Shown here: positions 25,644 to 36,589 of the stretch, in pieces
How positions within the stretch are numbered: the stretch's first letter is position 1
Layout: every line of letters begins with the position of its first letter
The notes under the pieces: model-generated
The model's database searches: none
The model's input: only the letters and a program-made list of their open reading frames with translations
What the model was told of the DNA's origin: nothing
Origin: Rhytidiadelphus loreus
Lineage: Eukaryota > Streptophyta > Bryopsida > Hypnales > Hylocomiaceae
NCBI GenBank assembly: GCA_947034895.1
Contig: OX344763.1
Coordinates: 4,714,501-4,778,500, forward strand
DNA length: 64,000 nt
Direction: 5' to 3'
Translations under genes and position numbers: made by a program

Positions 25644-27100
25644 TAGATAGCCAATTAAGGGAATTACAGTTGGTTAAGACAAATAGACAATGTAATTAAT
25701 CTATATTTACTTCTGGCCAAGAAGTATAAGGACAATTAGACTTTAGGTTTCTTTCTCAAGTTTGTAGTAATTGCTTGCCTCTTGTACTGGTGCATTCCTT
25801 CAAGCTTAATATGATTTTTGTCTATTTGTGTATAGCCAGTGATTGGCTTTTGCTTGATGTTTGAGTTAGCTAGTGATTGACAAGATTTTGTGTATTCATT
25901 TCATTTGGTCTATTAGTCAAGAGACAGCGTGTTAAATAAACTTTGTTATGTTTGGAGCAACTAAATTTCTTTTGGGAGTTTGTAAAGTAAATTGATTAGC
26001 TAGTGATTGGCATTTTGATCTTTGTTATTTGATGCAAACAATGGTCGTCAAATTGTTCGTATTGGAGAACGCTACTAGAAGTCAAGTGGACTACTAAAAA
26101 AAGCACAAGATCTAGCTAAAAGGAGATGTGGAGTTGCGCAGTGCAAAGATTAATAGTCGATAAGTATGATTCTGACTGAGTAACTAATAATTAATTATCG
26201 TTGTTTGATAATTAATTACTTATGGTTGTTCAATTGTCTATTTGTCAAGAGTTAATTCTTTAGGTTGCCAATGATTGGAAATGTTATTGTTGATTATTAT
26301 TAATTATTTTGTCATGTTAAGGAGTTAGTGACAACATTGAATATTAGTCAAATTGTCAAGTGCTTGCAATGGAATTAAAAGGGACAAATTGACAATTAGT
26401 AATAAGTGCTCCGTAGATGGAGATATAGAGCAAGATTTCTTGTTCCAATTAGAATCTTGGTGTATCATTCTCTTGTTGTCATCTTATGTTGGAATCTGGA
26501 CAAATTAACCATTGATAGTGAATAATGCTTAGGAAATAATGAGGACCAATTGACAAAGTGAGTTAAGAGTATGGTGACAATGTAATGGTTGGAACCTACC
26601 TGTGTTTTAGTATAGCAAGATCAATTGACCAAGTAGTAGCTTGTTAAATTGTAAATGTAATTTGTGGGACTTAGACCAATTGATTTGCCGATGGAGCTTG
26701 GAGTAAGAAAGTTAACATGTCTATTTGACTGGGATATAATTAAAATTTAACTTTGCATGCTTTGCACACTAAGACCAATTGACCATATTGATTGTGCTAT
26801 TTGCATATTTAGCAATGAGGCTAGCTAAATAGTTACCTGATCAAGTGACATTTCATTAAAAATTGAAGAGTTAAATAAAGAGATTGTAATTGTATGTATG
26901 CATATATATAGAATAAGAGCCATGACTATTTGACAAACCTTGGTCTATTTGACAGTAAAATCCTAGTATAAGACTGAGACAACATGTCCGAAATCTGCAT
27001 CCATGGGTAATTATCAACAATTACTAGAATTGGTTAAGACAGAAAATACACCTATTTCACATAGCAAATATATTAAACCGGATTCTATTCTTTATTTATA
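25644..27100. other. AT-rich DNA downstream of the LPR gene
   Basis: The word gaccaattgac and close variants recur many times between 26330 and 26850, indicating an old degenerate repeat. No gene. From about 27100 to 27472 lies the probable 3' untranslated region and flank of the multicopper oxidase gene on the minus strand. Confidence 0.4.
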
Positions 27101-27472
27101 AAGAGCAAGTGATTTTCCTACATAAAAGTGACCTTAAATACAAAACAATAAACTATTTGACCTTTCCCCAATATAAAGAACCCCACAAGGGAATTCCTTG
27201 GATTTTGTTTCCCGAGCTATCACACGCTACACATATAATCCAACTGTCGGTACTGGGGCTGGAATTTGAGCATCCGTGGAAGGTGGGAATAATATTTTGT
27301 GAAGTCTGGGGGCTCTCCTTCATTTTCAAAAAAACCCATCATCAACCAAAAGTGGGGACACAGTTGCAGCTTTGCAAGGAGGACGAGGCTGCTTATTTGA
27401 GGGTTTCGGGTTTAAGGTCGTGGTTTGTCTTCATCTCCAGTATCCATTTCGCATCCCCTTCCTCTCGCACTC

Positions 27473-30400
27473 TTACCGATTCTTCTTCACCAGCTTGATG
27501 GGCCTCATCATATCATTATCCTCATGATCCAGAATATGGCAATGCCACACATAACCCGACCCCCCCGTAGCATCGAAGGTGAACTTCCCGTCCCCCGCCT
27601 GCGACTTCCACTGCACCACAATCCTTGTCACATAATTCGGCAGCGCCAACACAGTATCCTTCTTCCCAATCTGGTTGTAACTTGGCGGCACAGGCTCCCC
27701 GGTGAAGCACGTCCCGGGGGTTGCATACGTCGTGTTGAAAATCTCGCACTCCCCTGCTGTCCACTTATCAAGATCAAAGGGTTGCTGGTTGAGCGCCTTG
27801 AACTGAATCAAGTGGACGTGCATGGGATGCGCATCAGGGGTGAAGTTGATGAACTCCCAAATCTCGGTGGAGCCGAGCTCGGGCTTCTCGGTGACTGGGT
27901 CATGCCAGGTGTGGTTGGAGAGAAGGGAGCGCACGGGGTTGCCGTCTTGGTCGTCAATCTCCACCATGAAGAGGGAGCGGACGAGAGCGTTCGTTGTGTT
28001 CACTTCTTTGTCAGGCGCACAGAGCGTGGCCGGCACGGGGGGCTCGGTTATCACCGTCTTGGATTTCATCACGATGAACTTAATCACCGCGAGGGTACTC
28101 GGGGGGCTCAAGGTCGGGTCGCCGCTCGGGTAGGGTGCCGCGCCAGTGTTGTTGAGGATCACCTGAGGATCGAAATTGGCAATGGAAGTTGCGAAGGGTT
28201 AGTTTTACAACTTCAATTGCGCAAATCTGTGCTGGTTACAAACGAACCGAGATTGTGGGACAAAAGAAAACCGAATTGCGAATCTCATTTGTGAGTTGAA
28301 ATTGCGGTACAGAAGAAAACTTATTGGCGAATCCCATGTTTTGAATAGAAATTGTGTTCCATACCTGCGAGTCCGGTGCGAGCGAGAAGTCGATGATGCA
28401 GTCGATCCGCTCCGCAGGTGCAAGTGTCAGATTCTTGAGCTTTTGCGGCTTCTCCAGCATCCCCCCATCGGTTCCAATTTGAATAAAGCTCAGGTTCTTA
28501 TTCGACAACGACAGCACCAGCACCCTCGCATTACACGCATTCAAGAACCTCACCCTATACTTCCTCGGTTCCACCTCCACATACGGCCACGCTTTCCCAT
28601 TCACTAACATCACATCCCCGAAGTACTCCGGACACCATTGCGGATGATTCTTCGGCGAGTCTCCCACATTCGGAAAATTAATAGACCCATTATGAAACAG
28701 CGTCTTATCCTGCACCAACAGATCCAGCTCATATTTCGTCTTCGGCAACCACTCCGGCGGTGGCGTCGCAGGCTGCGTAAGGTACAATCCCGCGAGTCCT
28801 GACAACACGTTCACGCGCGTGATCCCGAACGCATGATCATGGTACCAAAGCATAGAAGCCGCTTGCGTGTTGGCGTACGTGAAATTCTGGGTGGTGAACG
28901 TTGGCCCGTACTCGCCTTTGGCGGTGTACCAGGAGTCTGGGTATCCGTCGGAGTCGGAGTCGCATTCAGCGCCGTGTAAGTGCGTGACGATGGGCACGCC
29001 GCCGTATTTGGGTGCAGCCCACATCACCGTGTTGTCGACGGCGAGCATGTGTTGCTGGTCGTAGATGTGATTCTCCCAACGGACGTAAGATTCTACGCCT
29101 TGGGTGGCGACGAGAGTTGGGCCAGGGACGCTAGCCGTGGCAGCGGAAGTGCCGTAGGCGTACAGAGTCGTGGGAGGCAAATCTCTGTGCAATTTCTGGG
29201 GACCCAAGGCGCAATTCAGGTCAGGTAAGTACCATAAAACACACAAACAGAAACAATTAATCAACATACCATAAAGACGTACAGCAAGTGAACATAAACA
29301 TATGTATCCCCAAACACGTAAACAATGATATAAACACACCATAAACATGTGTCCCAAAGTAGCAGTTGTAACAAAGCATCTATTGTTTGTAAATGGTTTT
29401 ATAGCGGTGGTTCTCTGCTTCGAGAAAAAAATTTAGTCTGTTGCGAAGCATTGCAAAAGCTGGCTGCAAACTTGGTGCCAAAGTCTTCGGCATGGAGTCA
29501 ACGCATATCTATCTGTGCTTAGACTGCTGCAAAAGCTATTGCAAATTCCTATAGAAACAGAAACATATCAGAGACATGTATTTCAAAGTAGCAGTTAGAA
29601 CACATCAGCAATTATTGTTTGCAATGGTTTTCTAGTGGTTTCATACTTTGGTGAAACATGAATGGATCCCAATTACTTCAACAGGAAGTAGCAGTTGCAA
29701 CGCAAGCCCTAGTATATATTTTGCAATGGTTTTCTAGCGGTTTCGTGCTTCTCAAAACTTAGGTGGGCACACCCCAAACCGCCACTTTTTGCTATTAACT
29801 GTGCCTAGTCACTATTATTAGACTGGTCAAATTGCTTGCTGACACGTGAAAGGAGGTTCCAATGCATCAAATAATGTGAAATTTGGATCAAAGTTATGAA
29901 GGGGCAAAGTCTTTTCAAGTAGATGTTCTAAAATCCTTTCTTCCACATAGGTACGTATTGATTTTGGAAAAAGTCTTTTCAAGTAGATGTTCTAAAATTG
30001 TTTCTTCCACGTAGGTACATATTGATTTTGGAGATGTACACAGAGTGATGTTGGCGATTTTGGGTCAGTGGCGCATTTTGGGGTGCCCACTTTAAACATA
30101 CCATAAACATGTATCCCAACACTACATCAGGAAGCTAGTAGCTAGCAGTACGTCAGCACATCATCAATTATTGTTTGCAATGGTTTTGTAGCAGTGGTTC
30201 CGTACTTCGCTACAAACTTATGATCTGTTGCGACCATCGCAAAGGTTGGCATTAAACTAGATGCAAAAGTCTTGGACACGGAACCAATTGCATGACTATG
30301 CCTAGCTACACTGTTGCAAAAACTATTGCAATCGTTCTCAATGGGTTGCAAAGACATCGAAAAATGCTGTACAAAAGCATTGCAAAATTGTTAGTAGATT

Positions 30401-30729
30401 TTAATTCTGGCGGTCCTTGCAAAGCCGTTGCAAAAACTATTGCAATTTCAGCCTTCGACCTGTACTAGCTAGTGCTGCAACCCTAAACATGTGTCCCGAC
30501 CTACCTGTTGGATTTTGTACGCGCCAATCGTGAGTTGCTTGCCGTTGTCGATTCGGATTTGTTTGAGCTCGGGTAAATTGTCCACGAATTGCTGCAGAGT
30601 CGGCGATGGCTGCAATGCTTGACAGAGCTGCGTGGGGTCATCAATCATCGCCCGCGCGGGTGCCGTGAGCCACCCCAGGAGTGCCGCCATGAGCAGCGAC
30701 TGCAATCGAATGGAGCCTCGGGTCTTCAT
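27473..30729 (-). CDS. LPR1: LPR1-type multicopper oxidase (ferroxidase), secreted
   Basis: Three exons, 30729-30505, 29195-28365 and 28162-27473, join in phase 0 at clean CAG|GTAGGT...CCCCAG and CAG|GTATGG...CTCAG sites and give 581 residues, the usual length of Arabidopsis LPR1/2. I chose ATG at 30729 because the frame upstream has no ATG and this start gives a signal peptide of about 27 residues ending LTAPARA. Copper motifs are complete: HLHG (about 147-150), WYHDH (192-196), HPMHVH (464-469) and HCHILDHEDNDMM (559-571). LPR proteins are cupredoxin-fold ferroxidases that oxidise Fe(II) in the secretory path or cell wall and set root-meristem responses to low phosphate in Arabidopsis; a like role here is inferred. 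Exons are much GC-richer than the surroundings. No frame break. The gene symbol denotes the family, not proven orthology. Confidence 0.93.
29196..30504 (-). other. intron 1 of the LPR gene, repeat-filled
   Basis: This 1309-bp intron holds at least four copies of a motif ttgcaatggttttNtagcgg (near 29390, 29620, 29723 and 30178), with related ttgcaaaaactattgcaat words, and a 64-bp tandem duplication (29906-29969 and 29970-30033). It is much longer than intron 2 (28163-28364, 202 bp). The expansion looks like old transposon material. Confidence 0.7.
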
Positions 30730-32127
30730 ATCTGTGCTCCCACTGCAATCCACTTCCCAATCCCGTCAGATTCCATCGCCATGATGAATTCGATCCCACC
30801 AGTGCTCCTGATCATGAAATTAGGGATTCAACGTTGACGTTTTCTGGATCTTTCAGCGGATTCATGCAAATTCGGGACTTAATTGACAACGACTGCACTG
30901 GCACTGCATGTACGGGTAGAAGCAACAAAACGTGACTATCTGTATTATTGCTCTCCGAGCCAGATCAGCGTCATTGCTACGGATACACTGTCAGGGTACA
31001 CTTACTTGTACTTACACTCTAGCTACCTGATCAGTTTATCATGAAGTAGTCCGGTAAGCAATTATAATTCACAGCTACTGGTTAATTAATTACTGCTCAA
31101 AGCTAGATGGGAACTAAACGTCACGTCCATCCCCCAAAGAGCTTTACGTACTTGCAAAGTTGCAGACGCTTCGTCCCGAAACAAAGTAAGTGTACTCGCA
31201 ATTAATCTCTAGCTGACAGCCCTACTTACATGCACAGTTACACAAACACATCAATCAACCCACGGGCATCAATCAACAATCGAACCTTCAGCTCGCTAGC
31301 TGCAGATTAACTTAAGCGGCTTTTATCAGTCCAGCAGCAGCTTGAATGATATTAACGTCCAGCTAGCTACCTTGCCAAATATCGATCATTCACCAGTGCC
31401 TGTAAGTGCGTGCAGTGCGTCGAATTGGACTAGCTTGCCAGACCGATTGAAGAAACTCAAGAGCAATCGTAACATCAACAAGAGCAGTTGCGATGGAAAG
31501 TCAAGACTCGGGAGTCTCAGTCCTCCAAAGTACGAGACGTGAGAAGCTCCATACTCCATTTGCTGGTCTGGCTAAATACCCGAACGCGACTCGACAAGAA
31601 GCAGCTACATAACAGCTAACTGAAATTCATCCCAGTTTGGAAAAAACAGATTGAAACGTAAGTCCACTGTATGCCCACAGTATGGAAGAAGTGGCTGGGG
31701 AGGTGGTTCGACTGGATCCTTGTGCGTGGAGGGCACACGCAGGGCTTATCCAGTTCCAGGTGGTATCTGGCTCCTCCGTAAACGACGCCAGTACGTTCTC
31801 CAGGAATATGGCGACTGCTGACCTATGAAACTCAAAGCCAGAAAACGGCTGGAATCAACTGGATCGATTCCATACCTTCGCATTTCTTTAGAGATTTGCA
31901 ATTACTTTCACTTCGTTTTGCAATTACTTTCACATTGGGTGGAAAATACTTCCTCTTCAGGTGTTAGTGGCCAGGTGTATTAATTGTGTCCATGTGCCTG
32001 CACACTGCTGATCTGTGTGTGTTGGGGATGCTGTACGTGCACGCGGTCTTTGGTTTCATCGACGAAGCTCTGGAATGATGCATGGCTCTCCTGGATGGAG
32101 TTATCTTCCGGATTTATTACTTTGTTT
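30730..32127. other. upstream region of the LPR gene
   Basis: Less AT-rich than most of the window and probably holds the promoter and 5' untranslated region of the minus-strand oxidase gene. I do not see a second gene; the 66-codon frame at 31342-31542 is unrecognised. Confidence 0.4.
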
Positions 32128-33328
32128 CCCGAAAGTCTGTTGCATGAATTTTTGTCATCATGGTATCCACATCTTTTGAGAGTCACCGCAATGGCCATAT
32201 CTTAACTTCTCGATTTTAGCTGTTGGAACTCGATTGCGTGAATTGTACCGAGAGTTGTACGCACTGTAGCTTGGGTTGATAGTTTTGAGCATGTGTGCTT
32301 TCAAAGTTGAAACCAAACAAGTAGGTATGAGAATCTTCAAAAGGCTCTTGTTCATGTGGCATTGGCTCGCTTTTTGAGGAATCTTTTCACATGTAGCCTG
32401 GGTCAATGTAATACCAATGAGGTACTAATGTTCTAGAGAGAGGCTTTGTCCTTGTAACACTAGCTCACTTTTCAAGGAAGATCCTATTTAGACTTCTTTA
32501 AGAGTAGTTTTTGTCAATGTAATGTCAACAAGGTGCTAATATAATCTTTATGAGGCTTTGTCCTTGTACTTGTGGCTCAATTTTCAAAGAAGATTTTAGT
32601 CAAAATTCCTCACATGTCACTTCAAACCTTTGGTTTAGAGCCAACAAAAAGAAAACATGTGTTGACATCTTCTTGCTCTAAAATCAAGTAATAGAAAAAT
32701 ACATTTTGGTGATTCCCGAACTGTTGCATGAATTTTTGTCATCATGGTATCCGCATCTTTTGAGAGTCACCGCAATGGCCATATCTTAACTTCTCGATTT
32801 TGACTATTGGAACTCGATTGCGAGAATTGTACTGAGAGTTGTAAGCACTGGAGCTTGGGTTGAATGGTTGATAGTCATAGGCATGTGTGCTTTGAAACTA
32901 AACAAGTAGCTATGAGACTCTTCTAGAGGCTCTTGTCCATGTGACATTGGCTTGCTTTTCGAGGAAGGTCCCTACTCTTACATTTTTTCACATGTAGCTT
33001 GGGTCAATGTAACACCAATAAGTTATTAATCTTCTAGTCAGAGGCTTTGTCCTTGTAACACTAGCTCACTTTTCAAGGAAGATCCTATTTATACTTCTTT
33101 AAGAGTAGTTTTTGTCAATGTAATGTCAACAAGGTGCTAATATAATCTTTATGAGGCTTTGTCCTTATACCAATGGCTCAGTTTTCAAAGAAGATTTTAG
33201 TCAAAATTCCTCACATGTCACTTCAACCCTAGTCCCCTTTGGTTTAGAGCCAGTTGACTTCCAATAAACATATTCTAGCATTCCCTTGCTCTAAAATTAA
33301 GCAATAGAAAAATACATTCTGGTGATTT
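32128..33328. repeat. tandem duplication of about 590-610 bp
   Basis: Unit 1 (32128-32714) and unit 2 (32715-33328) begin cccgaa...ctgttgcatgaatt and share ordered blocks, for example agagtcaccgcaatggccat and aatacattYtggtgatt at their ends. They differ by scattered substitutions and small indels, so the duplication is not recent. No gene. Confidence 0.8.
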
Positions 33329-33729
33329 TGAGGTATTTCTAGTCTAAAACCAAACAACCAAACTATAAAAAAAACATGTTTTGATGATTTGGCAAAGGCC
33401 GAGTTCTTAAATCAAACAATAGTTCTCGCAATAGTTAACTCCTAAATGCCTTAGACATCATATTTCATGTTGACTAAACTTTGAAGTTTATCAAAATCTT
33501 ACAAAAGTATTGTTTTAGATAGTGTTTTTTTAGAGGAATACCTTTTAAAGTCTATTTTAAGCATCAAAAATTTGATTTTTTTTTAAATTTATCATTTTTT
33601 TATTGAAGATTTTGTATAAGGGTGTCCTTATAAATCTTAATTTTTTAGTGTTAGGGATTTGTAGAGATGAGCCTCAAATACACTAGATCTTGAAGGGGAA
33701 GAATCATATGCATAATGATTAGAAATTTG

Positions 33730-33965
33730 CACTAGAAGAAGCCCGTGGCTTTTTTAATTTGTTGATGTCAAAGTTGATGGATTTTGCTAGACATCGTTTG
33801 TAACAACTTGTGTTTTTATGTCAACAATGACATCTAATGTAACATCTTGACGTTACATTAGATGTCATTGCTGACATAAAAACACAAGTTGTTATAAAAG
33901 ATGTCTAGCAAAATCCATCAATTTCACGTCTAAAACATTCAAATAAACATGGGCTTCTTCTAGTG
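33730..33965. mobile_element. CACTA-type MITE, 236 bp
   Basis: Ends CACTAGAAGAAGCCCRTG and its inverse, with the 3-bp duplication TTG on both sides (33727-33729 and 33966-33968). The interior is a near-perfect fold-back (gacatctaatgtaac / gttacattagatgtc), so a transcript would form a long hairpin. Confidence 0.88.
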
Positions 33966-34268
33966 TTGTTTAAAAAAATTTAGATTTTAGAGTATAATTG
34001 AGAAGCCGTAAATAGACTATCAAATGTATGCATGTTATATCCTTTAATTTCATAATTTTTGATAACCTCAATTTTAGAATTTAGATTTGACATATAAAAA
34101 AAAGATTGAAAGATTTCAAACCACTTTCACAATTTTAACACCCACTTGATCAAACATTATAATCTTTCAATCCATAAGTCATATTGTTGTGTTTTCTTTT
34201 CTTACGAATTATGTAATCTATAATATGTCTAGTTTGAATTTGTACGATTACAATTTCTTCTTAAATTG

Positions 34269-34990
34269 GGGTGGATGCAAGAAACACCGAACGATTTAGG
34301 GAGCGTTCTGCCAAAACTGTGTTTTTTCTGCCCAGTACTACAAGTACTACTAGTACTTCAAAACGGAGCAATCTCAGCCGTTGATCCGAAAAATCAACGG
34401 CCAATAGTACTTTTGAGTACTTTATAATACTGAAATTGTACTACTTAAAAAAATGACAGTTTGTCACAGAAAGTAGATAAAATTAAGTATAAATTAATAA
34501 TAATTAGAAAATCATGAATAAAAAAAACTAAAAATTGGCCATTTGTAGAGACTTGATAGTGATTACATTTCACCAAAAACTAAAAATTGAAACCATCATA
34601 AATGTTAGGAGTGCTATGGGCAAGGGACCCCTATTTGCATGCATGTTGAAGACAAAGAATTGTGTTTTTTTTAATGCCCTTTGGTGGGCACATGCCCTTC
34701 TATTGTGGCAATAGCCCACAACAATCCTAGACGTACATCATCATTTTTGGATGCTCCACAGTACTAAAAAACCCTAAAACACAAAGTGTGACAAATTAGG
34801 TAAATTACAATTTAATTAAAGGATTTTTTTTCAAAATTTCTCAAAAGTAAGGAATCTAAGGACTTTCAAGTTAGCCATCTCCAATAAAAATTTCAAGTAA
34901 ATGGACTTCATTTCCCAAAAGATATGGCAAATTGCATCTCCGTCATTCCAATTGTGACGCCAAATAGTACCGGTGTTTCTTGCATTCACC
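34269..34990. mobile_element. MITE family M1, copy 2
   Basis: Nearly identical to 13410-14133 over its whole length, with ATTG on both flanks. The relative of the host repeat near 43270 (aaattgataaac) shows the site without the element. High similarity of the two copies implies recent movement of the family. Confidence 0.85.
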
Positions 34991-35302
34991 CATTGATAAA
35001 ACTTATCAAAACTTGGGGCATTTTGTTTAGTTTTGAGCAAATTTTTAAAAATTAAAAAAAGACCTTGGAGATGTAGGGGTTAAACACATTATTTTTGGTG
35101 ATTTTTGTGAATGTAAGTGTCAGAGTGTGATGTTCAAAGTGTTGAAAGTTAAGAAATTAGAGTGATTGGATTGGTTTTAGAGCACTTATAGCATTTACTA
35201 GATGGTCATATATATTTTAGAGTTAAAATGTACATAGCAAGTCATTTGATGATACCATACTAGTTCTAAATCAATTATAGTGATTTTTGGGTAGATACTT
35301 AA

Positions 35303-35900
35303 TCCCTTAAGGACCAAATTAATGTTTGTTCGATGAACACTTGAAAACTAAGGTAGGGATTTACAAAGTCAATCTTTAACAAATACTCTCAAAATTTTGA
35401 TACAAGATGGGAACATTTTCCTCCTTCATAAGAGTTTAAAAAAAAATTCTAATTGGATTTCTGGATCAAAAGTTATGCTCCTCAAAAAATTTGAATAGTT
35501 TGGGCAATTGGGGCATCTTTTAGGCATCTTTTGCTAAAATCCTCATTGACTTTGAAATTTGGCTTATATTTAACTAATTAATATGGCACAAAAAATTCAA
35601 AAAAAAAAAATAGTAATTCTCAAATCAACTCTAAGAGGATTCAAAGTCTATTGACCCTCATAGTAACCCCATTTTGCAAGAATGGAAAGAAGGGTTTTTT
35701 TTCACTTCAGACATTATAATCTTTCAATTCACATGGTCAAATGGGCTGAAAATTTTTCAACACATTGTCATAGTAGTCTACTACACTTTTGTACAATTGA
35801 AGTTGAAAAAAAAAGTTTTGATGTTCAATTTTGGGCAATGCACTAAAAAATGACAGTTTTTAATAATTTCTCTTGAAAAACACCCCTGGTCCTTTAGGGA
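35303..35900. mobile_element. TTAA-flanked TIR element, 598 bp
   Basis: TTAA (35299-35302 and 35901-35904) encloses TCCCTTAAGGACC and GGTCCTTTAGGGA. The interior is homologous to 40380-41260, which appears to be a related element with a different right side. No coding capacity. Confidence 0.65.
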
Positions 35901-35904
35901 TTAA

Positions 35905-36589
35905 CTAAAACATCACTAATGTAAATTACATGGTTCATATAAATAGGAGATTTTAAATCACTATTAATATCAATCAAATCTTGTTTTGAATAGTGTCTCG
36001 TATCACTCTAGCCCTCCATTATCTAGTGAAAGCTTTAAATGCACATGTCTAAATGGCAACTTGTAAGTGGATGAGTGTTGTGCTTTCATTAACCCTGGAT
36101 GTTGAGGACATTTTGTGTCTTTGGATGGTGAACTAAGCTTTGTGCATACTATAAAATGGATGGTTTTCATCCAAATTTTTGTGTAGAACTTTATTGATGC
36201 TACAAGCACATCAATGAGTTAAGTTCAAGACGTTTTAGTTATTTTTTAAATTTATAAGGGGTAGTTATCAAAAAAATGGTACACTATCCAATGTATTTCA
36301 ATACTTTGATTTGTTTTCCTCTTAAAACTCGATTGACATTCAAAACTATTTTTTTTGCTTTTGAGTAAAGCTAACAAAATGAAGCTACTCAAGTGCAATT
36401 TCTACTCCACTTGGATTTTTCTTATATCTTTAAAATAAGCATTTTAGTGAAGTTTGAAGTTGAGGATCTATAACTATGTTTCTAAACATGGAATGACACA
36501 AAAAAATTCTCTATATAACAATGATCTACACTATAATTTACTTATATTTTGGAAATTTTAGACTCTTGAAAACAATCGAGGCTCTTCCA
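35905..36589. other. AT-rich spacer
   Basis: No supported gene or element. Confidence 0.35.

Larger units (their letters stand above)
33439..35079. mobile_element. TTAA-flanked TIR element, 1.64 kb, with two nested elements
   Basis: TTAA at 33435-33438 and 35080-35083 encloses ends ctcctaaatgcc and ggagatgtagggg, related to the termini at 5483-6535 and 35303-35900. The interior matches 42790-43340 (for example attgaagattttgtRYaagg). Elements at 33730-33965 and 34269-34990 inserted later. The ends have diverged, so the exact limits are tentative. Confidence 0.5.

Noticed and set aside
27425..28294. 289-codon plus-strand frame opposite the LPR gene
   Set aside because: Antisense shadow of the GC-rich LPR exon 3; no protein-family resemblance, whereas the minus strand encodes clear copper motifs.
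30730..30753. Upstream GTG start for the LPR protein
   Set aside because: Plant nuclear genes start at ATG; the ATG at 30729 gives a proper signal peptide.
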